The position numbers and the translations under genes are program-made. A DNA stretch of 40,447 bases from Myxococcales bacterium (GTDB lineage Bacteria > Myxococcota_A > Polyangia > Polyangiales > Ga0077539), in NCBI GenBank assembly GCA_030652255.1, contig JAUSAZ010000048.1, positions 1 through 40,447 of the forward strand, given 5' to 3'. Position 1 is the stretch's first letter. Each line of letters starts with the position of its first letter. Shown piece after piece: positions 25,106-32,997 of the stretch. Under the pieces are notes generated by a model. It made no database searches, was not told where the DNA came from, and saw only the letters and a program-made list of their open reading frames with translations.

Positions 25106-25714
25106 ATGCCGCGCCCGCTGCCACTGCTCCTGACCGTGTTCATCGTCTCGGGCGCCTGCGAGCGCGCCCCGGCCGAGCCGCAGGTCCGCGCCCCGACCGT
25201 CCCCGGCGCCCCGGGCTCCCCGCCGACGCTGGCCGAGGCTGCGCGGCGCCTCGGCGCGGCCCTCGACGCCGCCGTCGGGGAGGTCGTCCCGGTGGGGGCG
25301 CCGGCACCCCCGGGGGCGAGGGTGGTCGGTTTTACCAGGGGTGGTATGCCAGCCGCCGCCCTGGTCGACGCCGACCGGGCGTACGTGGGCCGCGACGGCG
25401 CCGAGCGGGCCCTCGCGATGTGGAGCGCCCGGGGCGAGACCCCCGACCCCGGCACCCTCGCTCGCACGGTCGGGGCGCTGGTGTACCCCGGCGCCGCGGT
25501 GCTGACCGGGGCGGAGGCCCGCGCGCCCGACGGGTCCACCGGGGAGCGCGGCCCCAGGCCGGCGCTGGTCAGCCACCCCGGCGGGGGGAGGGTGCTCACC
25601 TTCTCCATCGTCATCCCGGAGGGCGGGCGCGGGGCCGGGCTCCACGTCGCCCGGTGGCGTTGGACCGACAGCGGGCTGCTCATCGAAGCATCGCCGCACC
25701 CCGAACGTCGTTGA
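25106..25714 (+). CDS. Hypothetical lipoprotein
   Basis: A 202-residue product. The signal region PRPLPLLLTVFIVSGAC gives a probable lipid-modified Cys18, though Ser at -3 is a weak lipobox. A Pro/Ala spacer is followed by a domain (about 45-200) containing GARVVGFTRGGMPAAALVDA and RVLTFSIVIPEGG. I recognise no family. TATAGG (25094-25099) lies 6 bases before the ATG at 25106 with no ribosome site, so the message may be leaderless. It is divergent from the first PP2C gene and precedes the second PP2C gene by 35 bases on the same strand, so the three genes may be functionally linked. Confidence 0.65.
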   Translation: MPRPLPLLLTVFIVSGACERAPAEPQVRAPTVPGAPGSPPTLAEAARRLGAALDAAVGEVVPVGAPAPPGARVVGFTRGGMPAAALVDADRAYVGRDGAERALAMWSARGETPDPGTLARTVGALVYPGAAVLTGAEARAPDGSTGERGPRPALVSHPGGGRVLTFSIVIPEGGRGAGLHVARWRWTDSGLLIEASPHPERR

Positions 25715-25740
25715 CCTCCCGGTCCCGGGTTGGGGACAAT
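25711..25740 (+). promoter_or_regulatory. Candidate promoter of the second PP2C gene
   Basis: TTGACC (25711-25716) and GACAAT (25735-25740) are 18 bases apart; the first overlaps the upstream stop codon. Nine bases separate the -10 from the ATG at 25750, predicting a leader of two or three bases. There is no Shine-Dalgarno. Confidence 0.45.
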
Positions 25741-25749
25741 GACCGCCTG

Positions 25750-26532
25750 ATGCCGGAGCGCCTCCAGGTCGAGTACGCCGCCCTCACCGACGTCGGCCGC
25801 AAGCGCAGCCACAACGAGGACTCCTTCAAGATCGCCCCCGACGAGGGCCTCTACCTCGTCGCCGACGGGATGGGCGGGCACAACGCCGGCGAGGTCGCGA
25901 GCGCGATGGCCGTCGACGTCGTGAGCCAGTTCTTCGTCGACGCGCGCGACGAGCCCTCCATCTCCTGGCCCTTCAAGCAGGCCCGCGGCGAGCGCTACGA
26001 CGCTGACACCCTCGGCATCGCGGTGCAGTACGCCAACCTCCGCATCTACGAGTCGTCCCGGGAGAGCGCCGAGCGCCGCGGCATGGGCACCACCTTCGTC
26101 GGGGCGCTGGTGCGGCACGGCGCGGCGTGGGTGGCGCACGTCGGCGACTCGCGCGGATACCTCGTGCGCTCGGCGGGCTCCATCGAGCCGCTCACCACCG
26201 ATCACTCCCTGCTGGAGGAGTACCGCCGCACGAGGCCCGACCTCACCGACGACCAGCTGAAGAAGTTCCCATACAAGAACGTGATCACCCGGGCCCTCGG
26301 GATGAAGCCCGACGTGGCCGTGGAGATGCACCGCCACGAGCTGCACGACGGCGACGTCCTGCTGCTGTGCTGCGACGGCCTCACGGGGATGCTCACCGAC
26401 CAGCGCATCGCGCAGATCGTGCAGGAGCACCCCTCGCTCACCGACGCGTGCACGGCCCTGGTCGGCGAGGCCAACCGCAACGGCGGCATCGACAACATCA
26501 CGGTCGTGTTGATTCGTGCCGTCGCGGCATGA
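25750..26532 (+). CDS. PP2C-type (PPM) serine/threonine phosphatase, second copy
   Basis: A 260-residue cytosolic phosphatase made of the catalytic domain alone. Motifs: RSHNEDSF, VADGMGGHNAGE with metal ligand Asp39, RGMGTTFVG, AHVGDSRGY, TTDHSLLEEY, LCCDGLTGM and GGIDNITVV. It parallels the first PP2C protein at 24036 throughout, including the shared KNVITRALGM/RNVITRALGM stretch after the flap region, so the two are paralogues. The ATG at 25750 is chosen because it begins a few residues before the first conserved strand; the frame is open further upstream. It probably dephosphorylates Ser/Thr kinase targets. Confidence 0.93.
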   Translation: MPERLQVEYAALTDVGRKRSHNEDSFKIAPDEGLYLVADGMGGHNAGEVASAMAVDVVSQFFVDARDEPSISWPFKQARGERYDADTLGIAVQYANLRIYESSRESAERRGMGTTFVGALVRHGAAWVAHVGDSRGYLVRSAGSIEPLTTDHSLLEEYRRTRPDLTDDQLKKFPYKNVITRALGMKPDVAVEMHRHELHDGDVLLLCCDGLTGMLTDQRIAQIVQEHPSLTDACTALVGEANRNGGIDNITVVLIRAVAA

Positions 26533-26569
26533 ACCCGATGGGGGCGCCGGCGCACCGTAGCGACGCACC

Positions 26570-29500
26570 ATGAGCACCTCCTCCTCGCCTCGTTGGGTCC
26601 TCCTCGCCCTGGTGGTCTCGCCCGCGACGCTCGGGGCGCAGGACTGGCCTTGCGCCCGACATGACCCGCAGCGCACCGGCGCCGCCGCCGGGCCGCTGCG
26701 CCTGCCCGCGCCCGCGGTGCGCTGGCGGCACTACCTCGGCGGCCAGCTGCGGGACGACCAGTGGCGCGTCGGCGACGTCGACGGCGACGGGACCACCGAC
26801 GTGGTCTTCGTGGCGAGCGGCAAGGTGATCTGCAAGCACGCCGACGACTCGCTGGTGTGGGAGAGCGACCTCATCGCGGCGCGCTCGCTCGTCGCCCTGG
26901 CCGACCTCGACCGCGACGGGCGGACGGAGGTCGTGGTGGTCGGCGACCGGGGCGCGGCCTACGTGCTCAACGGCGCCACCGGGCGCGCGCTCTGGGAGGT
27001 TCCCAGCGCGGTGCGGGGCGTCGGGGCGAGCGTGCGCCTCGGCGACCTCGACGGCGATGGCCTCGACGAGCTCTACGTCGGGCAGTGCCTCCAGAGCACC
27101 ATCGGGGCCGCGGTGTACTCCTTCCGCGACGGGTACGCGGCGCCCCGCACGCTCTGGCAGGTGCCGGCGGCGAGCGACCGCTGCGGGTACCAGAACGACC
27201 TGCTGGGCGACCTCGACGGCGACGGCATGAGCGAGGTGGTGATGGCCCAGGGCGACACCTCCATGCGGGTGCTCGACGGCCGTTCGGGCGTGCTGCGCTG
27301 GGAGGTCCCGGCGCCCGCGTCCGGCAGCTTCACCCAGATGTCCGTGCCGCTCGCGGTCAACGTCGACGACGACCCCGAGCGCGAGCTGGTGGTGGTGACC
27401 AACACCGTCCGGCGCGGCACCCCGGGCTTCGGCGCGCGTCGGGTGGCGGTCTTCGACCCCCCGCGGCCGACGCAGTCCGCGGCCACGCTCCGGTGGGAGG
27501 TGACGCAGCCCGAGCCCGACGGCGGGGGGCTGGCGTTCACCGCCGACAGCATCGGCGACCTCGACGGCGACGGCCGCCCGGAGGTCGCGCTGAGCTTCTA
27601 CGACGGCACCGCGCGGCGCTGGGACCTCACCGTCCGCGACGCCGCGACCGGCGCCGTGCGCGCGAGCCGCGCGGGCTTCGAGCTCCTGGGGGTGCTGCCC
27701 GCGAGCGCCACCGACGCGGGCCGCCCGGTGCTGCTCGGGGTGCTCGACGACCGCGCCACCGCCGCGCTCACCCTGTCCGCCGCCGGGCTCGCCACGCGCT
27801 GGACCCTGCCCTCCCGCCGGCCCGCGTTCGCGCTCGACCCGGCGCTCGCCCCGCGCCTCGGCATCGCCCACCGGCCGCTGGCGCTGCAGCTCGACGGCGA
27901 CGCCCCGCTCGAGCTGCTCACCACGGTGTTCGACCCCGCGCTGCCCGCCGAGGCGCGCACCGTCACCACGCTCGTGGCCTACGACCTCAGCGGCGCCTCC
28001 CCGGCGGTGCTCGGCACCCTCGAGGCCCCGATGGCCACGACGATGCTCACCTTCCAGACGGGCGCCAACCTCTCGCGCGACATCACGCAGCCGCTGGTGG
28101 TGACCAGCGACGGGTACCTCCTGGCCCTGGACGAGGCGCTGCGCCCCACCAACCGCCTCGTGGGCACCGAGTTTACCATCCCCGGTATGCGCGTCGGGGG
28201 CTTCTACGGGGGCCCGACGCTACAGGGGGCCACCGCCGTGATCGGCACGCTCCCCGGCGTGAGCGGCCCCGAGCGCGCGGTGCTCGTCCGCGACAGCCGC
28301 CCGGCGCTGGTGCGGCTCGACGCGCGCCGCGGCTCGCTGGCCTCGCCCCCGGTGCTGCGATGGGAGCGGGCGCGCGCGGCGTGGCCCGTCATCGCAGACC
28401 TCGACGGCGATGGCGCCAACGACCTCGCGGCGCTCGACGGCCGCGCGCTGATCTCCATCGACCCGGCGCGGGGAGCTGCGCTGCGGTGGTCCGTCGACGA
28501 CGCCGCGGGCCCCGCCGGATCGTCGACCTCCGGCGACCTGCTCCCGCTGCGCCGCGCCGGCGAGGCGGGCGTCGACCTCGTCTTCCTCCGCATCGACCCT
28601 GGCTTCGTGGCGCGCCCCTCCGCCTTCCGCGGCCGCGACGGCTCGCTCCGCTGGAACACCTTCTCCCGCGCCCTGCACTCGGGCATCGGCACCTTCGCGG
28701 TGGCCGACCTCTCCGGCGACGGCACCGACGACGTGATCACGACGATGAACGCGCTCAACCGCGTCGACGGCCGCGACGGCACCGCCTCGATGGACGCATA
28801 CACCGTCCCGTATGGCTCGCCCATCGTGTCGTCGTGGAGCGGTTCGCAGCCCGAGGTCTTTCTCCAGGCGAGCCTGCGCGACGGGCTGCTCGACGCGGAC
28901 TTCCAGCTCCGCGGGCGCGTGCCCGACGTGCCCGTGTCCGCCAACGCTGGGGCCGTCCTGCGGTGCGCCGGGCAGCCCGCGCTCGCCCTGAGCCCCTCCG
29001 GGTCCGCCGAGCTGCGCGTCATCCGCCCGCAGCAGCTCACCCCCACCGGGCCGTCTGCCGACGCGGCCACGCTCGCCCGCGTCGTGCTCGCGGGCGGGCT
29101 CGGGTACGCCTCGCGGGACCTGGTCCCGGCGGCGGCGCGGGTCGGCACGCTGAGCAACGCCACCGCGGTGGCCGACGGCGACGGCGCGGGGCACCCCACG
29201 CTGCTCGTGGGCAGCACCGACGGCTGGCTGTACGCCCTCGACGGCTGCAGCCTCGCGCTCCGCTGGGCGCACGATTTCCGCTACCCCGTGGGCGAGCCCG
29301 TGGTGGGCGACACCGACGGCGACGGCGCCGACGACGTGCTCGTCAGCGTGGGCGACGGGTACCTCTACGCGATGGGCGCTCGCACGCTCCCGGCGCCCGA
29401 CATGGTGCGCGACACCGACCCCGCCGACGAGGCGAGCGACGCCGACCTCGACGAGGTGGAGACCTTCGACACCGTCACCGCGCGCTGGAACACCACCCCC

Positions 29501-30187
29501 GGCGCGATGCGCTTCCAGGTGCGGGTGACCACCCTCGCGGGCACGGCGCTGCAGTTCCCGGAGTACACCGAGCTGACCGGCGACCGCGCGCGGGTGGCCG
29601 GCCTGCCGCTGCGCCTCGGAGGCCGGTACCGCGTCGGGGTCGTGGCCGTGGGCGCCGACGGGTCGAGCGTGGAGTCCGAGTCCGACGGGTTCACCGTCGT
29701 CGACGTGAGCCCGCCCACCATCCGCATCGTCGCCAACCCGACGAGCTTCACGCCGCCGACGCAGTCGACCAACCTCGAGGTCACCTTCGCCGACCGCACG
29801 GGCCTCGCCAGCACCCGCGCCGAGCTCCTCGACCCGAGCGGCGTGGTCGTGCGGGTGCTCGTCGACGAGGTGCTCCGCGCGCCGCTGCCCTCGCGCACCA
29901 CGCGCTTCACCTTCGATGGCATCGCCGCGGATGGCGCCAGCTACCTGCCCCCCGGCGAGTACACCATCCGCGCGTCGGCGACGGACGTCCGCGACCACAG
30001 CGTGATGGCCACCGGCACCTTCACGATGCTCCCGCGGGTGGTCACCCCCGGCACGCGCCGCGCCGACGAGCCCGCGGGCTGCGCGTGCGAGGCCGGTCGG
30101 GTGCGGGGCGCCGGGCCCGGGTCGTGGGCGCTCGCGGCGCTCGGCCTCGCGGCGGCGCGCCGGCGTCGTCGCTCACCCGCCCGCTGA
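26570..30187 (+). CDS. Large secreted FG-GAP/VCBS propeller protein with MYXO-CTERM-like tail
   Basis: A 1205-residue exported protein. A signal peptide (cleavage after TLGA) is followed by about ten calcium-loop repeats such as VGDVDGDGTTD, LGDLDGDGLDE, IGDLDGDGRPE, IADLDGDGAND and VGDTDGDGADD. This is the FG-GAP/VCBS pattern of beta-propellers, with Asp-rich loops binding Ca2+; two propellers would fit the length. Residues about 990-1065 look like a fibronectin type III domain and 1068-1160 like an Ig-type FlgD module (PPGEYTIRASATD). The C-terminus has GCACEAG, a hydrophobic helix and RRRRR, the MYXO-CTERM layout for surface sorting. Function is probably adhesion or scaffold. ATG 26570 lies 37 bases after the PP2C stop; the 3' end overlaps the acyltransferase gene by 15 bases. 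Confidence 0.85.
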   Translation: MSTSSSPRWVLLALVVSPATLGAQDWPCARHDPQRTGAAAGPLRLPAPAVRWRHYLGGQLRDDQWRVGDVDGDGTTDVVFVASGKVICKHADDSLVWESDLIAARSLVALADLDRDGRTEVVVVGDRGAAYVLNGATGRALWEVPSAVRGVGASVRLGDLDGDGLDELYVGQCLQSTIGAAVYSFRDGYAAPRTLWQVPAASDRCGYQNDLLGDLDGDGMSEVVMAQGDTSMRVLDGRSGVLRWEVPAPASGSFTQMSVPLAVNVDDDPERELVVVTNTVRRGTPGFGARRVAVFDPPRPTQSAATLRWEVTQPEPDGGGLAFTADSIGDLDGDGRPEVALSFYDGTARRWDLTVRDAATGAVRASRAGFELLGVLPASATDAGRPVLLGVLDDRATAALTLSAAGLATRWTLPSRRPAFALDPALAPRLGIAHRPLALQLDGDAPLELLTTVFDPALPAEARTVTTLVAYDLSGASPAVLGTLEAPMATTMLTFQTGANLSRDITQPLVVTSDGYLLALDEALRPTNRLVGTEFTIPGMRVGGFYGGPTLQGATAVIGTLPGVSGPERAVLVRDSRPALVRLDARRGSLASPPVLRWERARAAWPVIADLDGDGANDLAALDGRALISIDPARGAALRWSVDDAAGPAGSSTSGDLLPLRRAGEAGVDLVFLRIDPGFVARPSAFRGRDGSLRWNTFSRALHSGIGTFAVADLSGDGTDDVITTMNALNRVDGRDGTASMDAYTVPYGSPIVSSWSGSQPEVFLQASLRDGLLDADFQLRGRVPDVPVSANAGAVLRCAGQPALALSPSGSAELRVIRPQQLTPTGPSADAATLARVVLAGGLGYASRDLVPAAARVGTLSNATAVADGDGAGHPTLLVGSTDGWLYALDGCSLALRWAHDFRYPVGEPVVGDTDGDGADDVLVSVGDGYLYAMGARTLPAPDMVRDTDPADEASDADLDEVETFDTVTARWNTTPGAMRFQVRVTTLAGTALQFPEYTELTGDRARVAGLPLRLGGRYRVGVVAVGADGSSVESESDGFTVVDVSPPTIRIVANPTSFTPPTQSTNLEVTFADRTGLASTRAELLDPSGVVVRVLVDEVLRAPLPSRTTRFTFDGIAADGASYLPPGEYTIRASATDVRDHSVMATGTFTMLPRVVTPGTRRADEPAGCACEAGRVRGAGPGSWALAALGLAAARRRRRSPAR

Positions 30188-31027
30188 GGCGTTGGGGTCG
30201 AGCGGCGGCAGGCCCTTCGCCCTGCGAAGCGCGCGCTCTTCGACCGAGAGCGCGATGATGGCTTCGCGGATGTGCTCGGCGATGGCCTTGTACGTCTCCG
30301 GCTCCGCGGGCATCGCGTAGAAGCGCTCGAGGTCGAGGGGCTCGCCGAAGACCATCGTGACCGGCTCGCCGTCGCCGGTGAAGTTGCCCACCACCTGCTT
30401 CGGGAGGTTGTTGATCAGCCCGAGGGTGAACACGGGGATCACCACCGGCCGCGCGCGGTACACGATGCTCCCGGTGCCGAGGCTCGCGGGGAGCAGCTCG
30501 TAGGGGTCGGGCCCGGTGCCGCGCCGCCCCTCCGGGTGGTAGCCGATGACGTTGCCGGGCTCCTGGAGGAGGGCGTCGACGGCGTCGAGGGTGAAGGTGT
30601 TGAAGCCGCGCTTGGAGGGGGCGCGCAGCACCGGCGGGTACATCGCCCAGGCCGACATGACCATGTTCACGACGACCCCGGCGGGGCCCTCGTAGAAGAA
30701 GTTGGAGCGCACCGGGAAGTAGATGCCGCGAACCCACGAGCACGCGCGGAGCAGCACCGACGAGATGCAGTAGAAATCGAAGAAGGAGCGGTGGTTGCAG
30801 ACGAGGAAGACGCCGCGCTCGGGCCGCAGCGCCTTGAGCCGCTCGAGGCCCTGGGAGTGCACGAGGTTGCGCGTTGCGTAGTGGACCCAGGTCTGGCCGA
30901 TGGTGCCCTGGAAGAGGTTGGCCGCGCGCTTGAGCACGGGACGGCGGTTGACCGCGTCGGCGATCTCGAAACAGACACGTTCAGTAAGGTTGAGGAGCTT
31001 GAGCTCCTGCTCCGTCGGACGTCGCAT
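30173..31027 (-). CDS. PlsC-like 1-acylglycerol-3-phosphate acyltransferase family protein
   Basis: A 284-residue member of the lysophospholipid acyltransferase superfamily. The catalytic HxxxxD motif is His79-Asp84 in CNHRSFFDFYC. Later blocks are YFPVRSNFFYEGPAG, then GYHPEGRRGTGPDPYELLP (the EGxR-type glycerol-phosphate block) and ARPVVIPVFTLGLIN. It would acylate a lysophospholipid or similar acceptor at the inner membrane. ATG 31027 is chosen, with GAGAAGG about 9 bases upstream; an earlier start at 31108 adds a basic, unconserved stretch. It is divergent from the small lipoprotein at 31141. Confidence 0.85.
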   Translation of the reverse strand: MRRPTEQELKLLNLTERVCFEIADAVNRRPVLKRAANLFQGTIGQTWVHYATRNLVHSQGLERLKALRPERGVFLVCNHRSFFDFYCISSVLLRACSWVRGIYFPVRSNFFYEGPAGVVVNMVMSAWAMYPPVLRAPSKRGFNTFTLDAVDALLQEPGNVIGYHPEGRRGTGPDPYELLPASLGTGSIVYRARPVVIPVFTLGLINNLPKQVVGNFTGDGEPVTMVFGEPLDLERFYAMPAEPETYKAIAEHIREAIIALSVEERALRRAKGLPPLDPNASAGG

Positions 31028-31140
31028 GCGCGGCACCTTCTCACCGTGCCTACGCCCGTCACAAGGGCGACGGATGCAGCCCCCCCTTCCCTGCGACCCG
31101 ATCGCCATGGGAGAACGCCGCCACGGTGGAGAACCCAGGA

Positions 31141-31629
31141 ATGATGCAGGCGATCGGGCGTCGGGCGATCGGGTGTTGGGCCCTTGGCGGGGCGCTACTG
31201 CTGGGCTGCGCGAGCACGGGCACCACCAACGATGCGACGCTCGAGGCGTCGATCAACGACGAGGCGCCGCTGCCCAACGGGTCGATGGAGACCGCGCGGC
31301 CGATGGTGCCGGGCGAGGAGCTCAACGGCGTGCTCGGGTGCGGCCAGGTCGCGTGGTACCGGGTGTCGCTGCCCGACGCGCGCCCCATCACCATGCACAT
31401 CCTCGGGCAGGCGCAGGAGAACAGCCTCGGGGCCACCGCGACGCTCAGCGTGCATTCCATCGAGGGCCAGGTGCTCGGCGCGCTGCTCATCCCGGTCTTC
31501 GCGCGCTCGCCCAACTGGGACCCGCGGGCCCAGCCCTTCGCCCCGCCCGCCCCGGGGGCCTACCTCGCCAGCGTGCGGCTCGACCCCAACGGGTGTCAGC
31601 GCGTCGCGTTCCGTCTCGCGCTGCGCTGA
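31141..31629 (+). CDS. Hypothetical lipoprotein
   Basis: A 162-residue lipoprotein with signal ending ALLLGC (Cys23). The mature part is one beta-rich domain of about 115 residues containing GVLGCGQVAWYRVSLPDARP and GAYLASVRLDPNGCQRVAFR. This resembles the small beta-sandwich modules (PPC-like) that report a measured component plus a disulfide (Cys pair). No function assigned. ATG 31141 has GGAG (31128-31131) 9 bases upstream; a GTG at 31126 is less likely. It converges on the TetR gene, 6 bases between stops. Confidence 0.7.
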   Translation: MMQAIGRRAIGCWALGGALLLGCASTGTTNDATLEASINDEAPLPNGSMETARPMVPGEELNGVLGCGQVAWYRVSLPDARPITMHILGQAQENSLGATATLSVHSIEGQVLGALLIPVFARSPNWDPRAQPFAPPAPGAYLASVRLDPNGCQRVAFRLALR

Positions 31630-31641
31630 CGCCGTTCAGCG
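31624..31641. terminator. Hairpin containing both convergent stop codons
   Basis: CGCTGA (31624-31629) and TCAGCG (31636-31641) are perfect inverted repeats with loop CGCCGT. Both flanking genes end Arg-stop (CGC TGA). Three of the pairs are automatic for convergent TGA codons, and there is no T-run. Confidence 0.25.
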
Positions 31642-32343
31642 GTTGCGCAGCGGCCCCGTCGGGCCGACGCCGATGCCGTCGACCACCAGCCGAAGCAGGA
31701 TCTCCGGGATGGCGTCCATCGGCCCGAGGTCGTGCCCGGAGAGGGCCCGGTGCAGTAGGTGCTCGACCGCGCCCACCACCGTCGCCGCGGTCACCCGCGG
31801 GTCGAAGGCCTTGAGCAGCCCGTGGAGGTGCGCGGCCTCGGTGAGCGTCACCGCGCGCTGGTCGATCTCCGCGGCGAGGCGGGCGAGGGGGATGCGCGGG
31901 CCGTGGTCGGGCGCGCGTCGCTCCTGGAGGTACAGCCGGGTCACCGCAGGGTGCGCGAGCACCGCGGTGGAGAGCGCGAGCCCGAGGGCCTGGTAGGCGC
32001 CGAGCAGGGCGTCGTAGTCCCGGGCCTCGCGGATGGCTGCGTCGCAGGCGTCGAGCGAGGCGTGCACGGCGTCGCGCACCGGCTCGATGAGCGCCTCGAC
32101 CAGCTCGGACTGGTCACGGAAGTAGGTATAGAAGCTCCCCTTGGCGATGCGCGCGCGGCGCACGACGTCGTCGACGGACACCGCTTCGACGCCGCGGTCG
32201 AGAAACAGCTCCAGCGCTGCCTTTGCGATGGCCTGGGTGCGCGCCTTGCGGTTGGCGTCGCGGGTACCGCCCGCGGGCCCGGGCCTGGCCTGCGGGGCGT
32301 TGCGCGGGCGCACCGCAGGCGCTCGCTTGCGGGGGCTTGACAT
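31636..32343 (-). CDS. TetR/AcrR-family transcriptional regulator
   Basis: A 235-residue regulator. After a basic 33-residue N-terminal extension comes the TetR DNA-binding domain: AIAKAALELFLDRGVEAVSV with DDVVRRARIAKGSFYTYFRD, the typical helix-turn-helix ending in KGSFYTYF. The C-terminal ligand domain (about 90-230) is helical and unspecific in sequence. ATG 32343 has GAGG about 10 bases upstream. It is divergent from the His-box hydroxylase, with a candidate operator between them, so it probably represses itself and that gene, and a lipid-like ligand is possible. Confidence 0.9.
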   Translation of the reverse strand: MSSPRKRAPAVRPRNAPQARPGPAGGTRDANRKARTQAIAKAALELFLDRGVEAVSVDDVVRRARIAKGSFYTYFRDQSELVEALIEPVRDAVHASLDACDAAIREARDYDALLGAYQALGLALSTAVLAHPAVTRLYLQERRAPDHGPRIPLARLAAEIDQRAVTLTEAAHLHGLLKAFDPRVTAATVVGAVEHLLHRALSGHDLGPMDAIPEILLRLVVDGIGVGPTGPLRNR

Positions 32344-32368
32344 CAACGATCGACCTCGTTCAAAACCA

Positions 32369-32384
32369 TGACTGGTTGGTCAGT
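32369..32384. promoter_or_regulatory. Candidate TetR operator
   Basis: TGACTGGTTGGTCAGT contains ACTG and CAGT arms separated by six bases, 26 bases upstream of the TetR start and 46 before the hydroxylase start. ACTGGTTGGTCAGT-like palindromes are common TetR-family sites. Placement in the divergent intergenic region supports autoregulation. Confidence 0.42.
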
Positions 32385-32429
32385 GTTTTTCCCGTCGCGG
32401 CGTCGCGCGGGGCTGAGAGGGAGACGGCG

Positions 32430-32984
32430 ATGATCGGACTGCCATTGGCGCTCTTGTACAGCAACGCGTGGGAGTGGGTGATCCACAAGTATGTCTTGCA
32501 CGGCCAGGGGAAGAACCGGGAGAACTTCTGGAGCTTCCACTGGCACGACCACCACAAGCACGCGCGCCGCGAGGGGATGAACGACCACCAGTACCAGCGC
32601 CCGGTCTTCGGCTGGCACGGGCAGGGCAAGGAGGCCCTCGGGCTGGTGGTGGCGACCCTGGTGCACCTGCCCCTGGCGCGTCGATACCCCTGGTTCACGG
32701 CGGGCTGCGTGTTCAGCCACTGGAACTACTACCGCGTGCACAAGCGCTCGCACCGCGACCCGGCGTGGGCGCGGGAGCACCTTCCCTGGCACTACGACCA
32801 CCACATGGGGCCCAACCAGCACGCCAACTGGTGCGTGACCTGGCCGTGGTTCGACCACGTGATGGGCACCCGCGAGCCCTACCTGGGCACCGAGCGCGAG
32901 GCGGCCGACCGCGCGAAGGCCTCGGCGAAGGCGGCGCGCGCGCGGGTGCCGGGCCCTGTGGCGGCGGAGGTCGACAGGGAGTAG
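32430..32984 (+). CDS. His-box fatty acid hydroxylase / sterol desaturase superfamily protein
   Basis: A 184-residue membrane protein with the multi-histidine signature of di-iron hydroxylases: HKYVLHG (19-24), HWHDHHKH (37-44), HKRSHRD (104-110) and HYDHHMGPNQHANW (121-134). The spacing HxxxxH, HxxHH-type clusters fits the fatty acid hydroxylase/carotene hydroxylase superfamily, which uses O2 and electrons to hydroxylate or desaturate lipids. Two or three spans lie between the clusters. The ribosome site AGAGGGAG lies about 7 bases before ATG 32430. The substrate is unknown. Divergence from a TetR regulator suggests induction by its substrate or product. Confidence 0.82.
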   Translation: MIGLPLALLYSNAWEWVIHKYVLHGQGKNRENFWSFHWHDHHKHARREGMNDHQYQRPVFGWHGQGKEALGLVVATLVHLPLARRYPWFTAGCVFSHWNYYRVHKRSHRDPAWAREHLPWHYDHHMGPNQHANWCVTWPWFDHVMGTREPYLGTEREAADRAKASAKAARARVPGPVAAEVDRE

Positions 32985-32997
32985 AACGCCCGACCCC

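Noticed and set aside
26761..30258. A 1165-codon plus-strand frame inside the propeller gene
   Set aside because: Low-complexity Arg/Ala/Gly product in another frame of a clear FG-GAP gene; typical of high-GC third-position bias.
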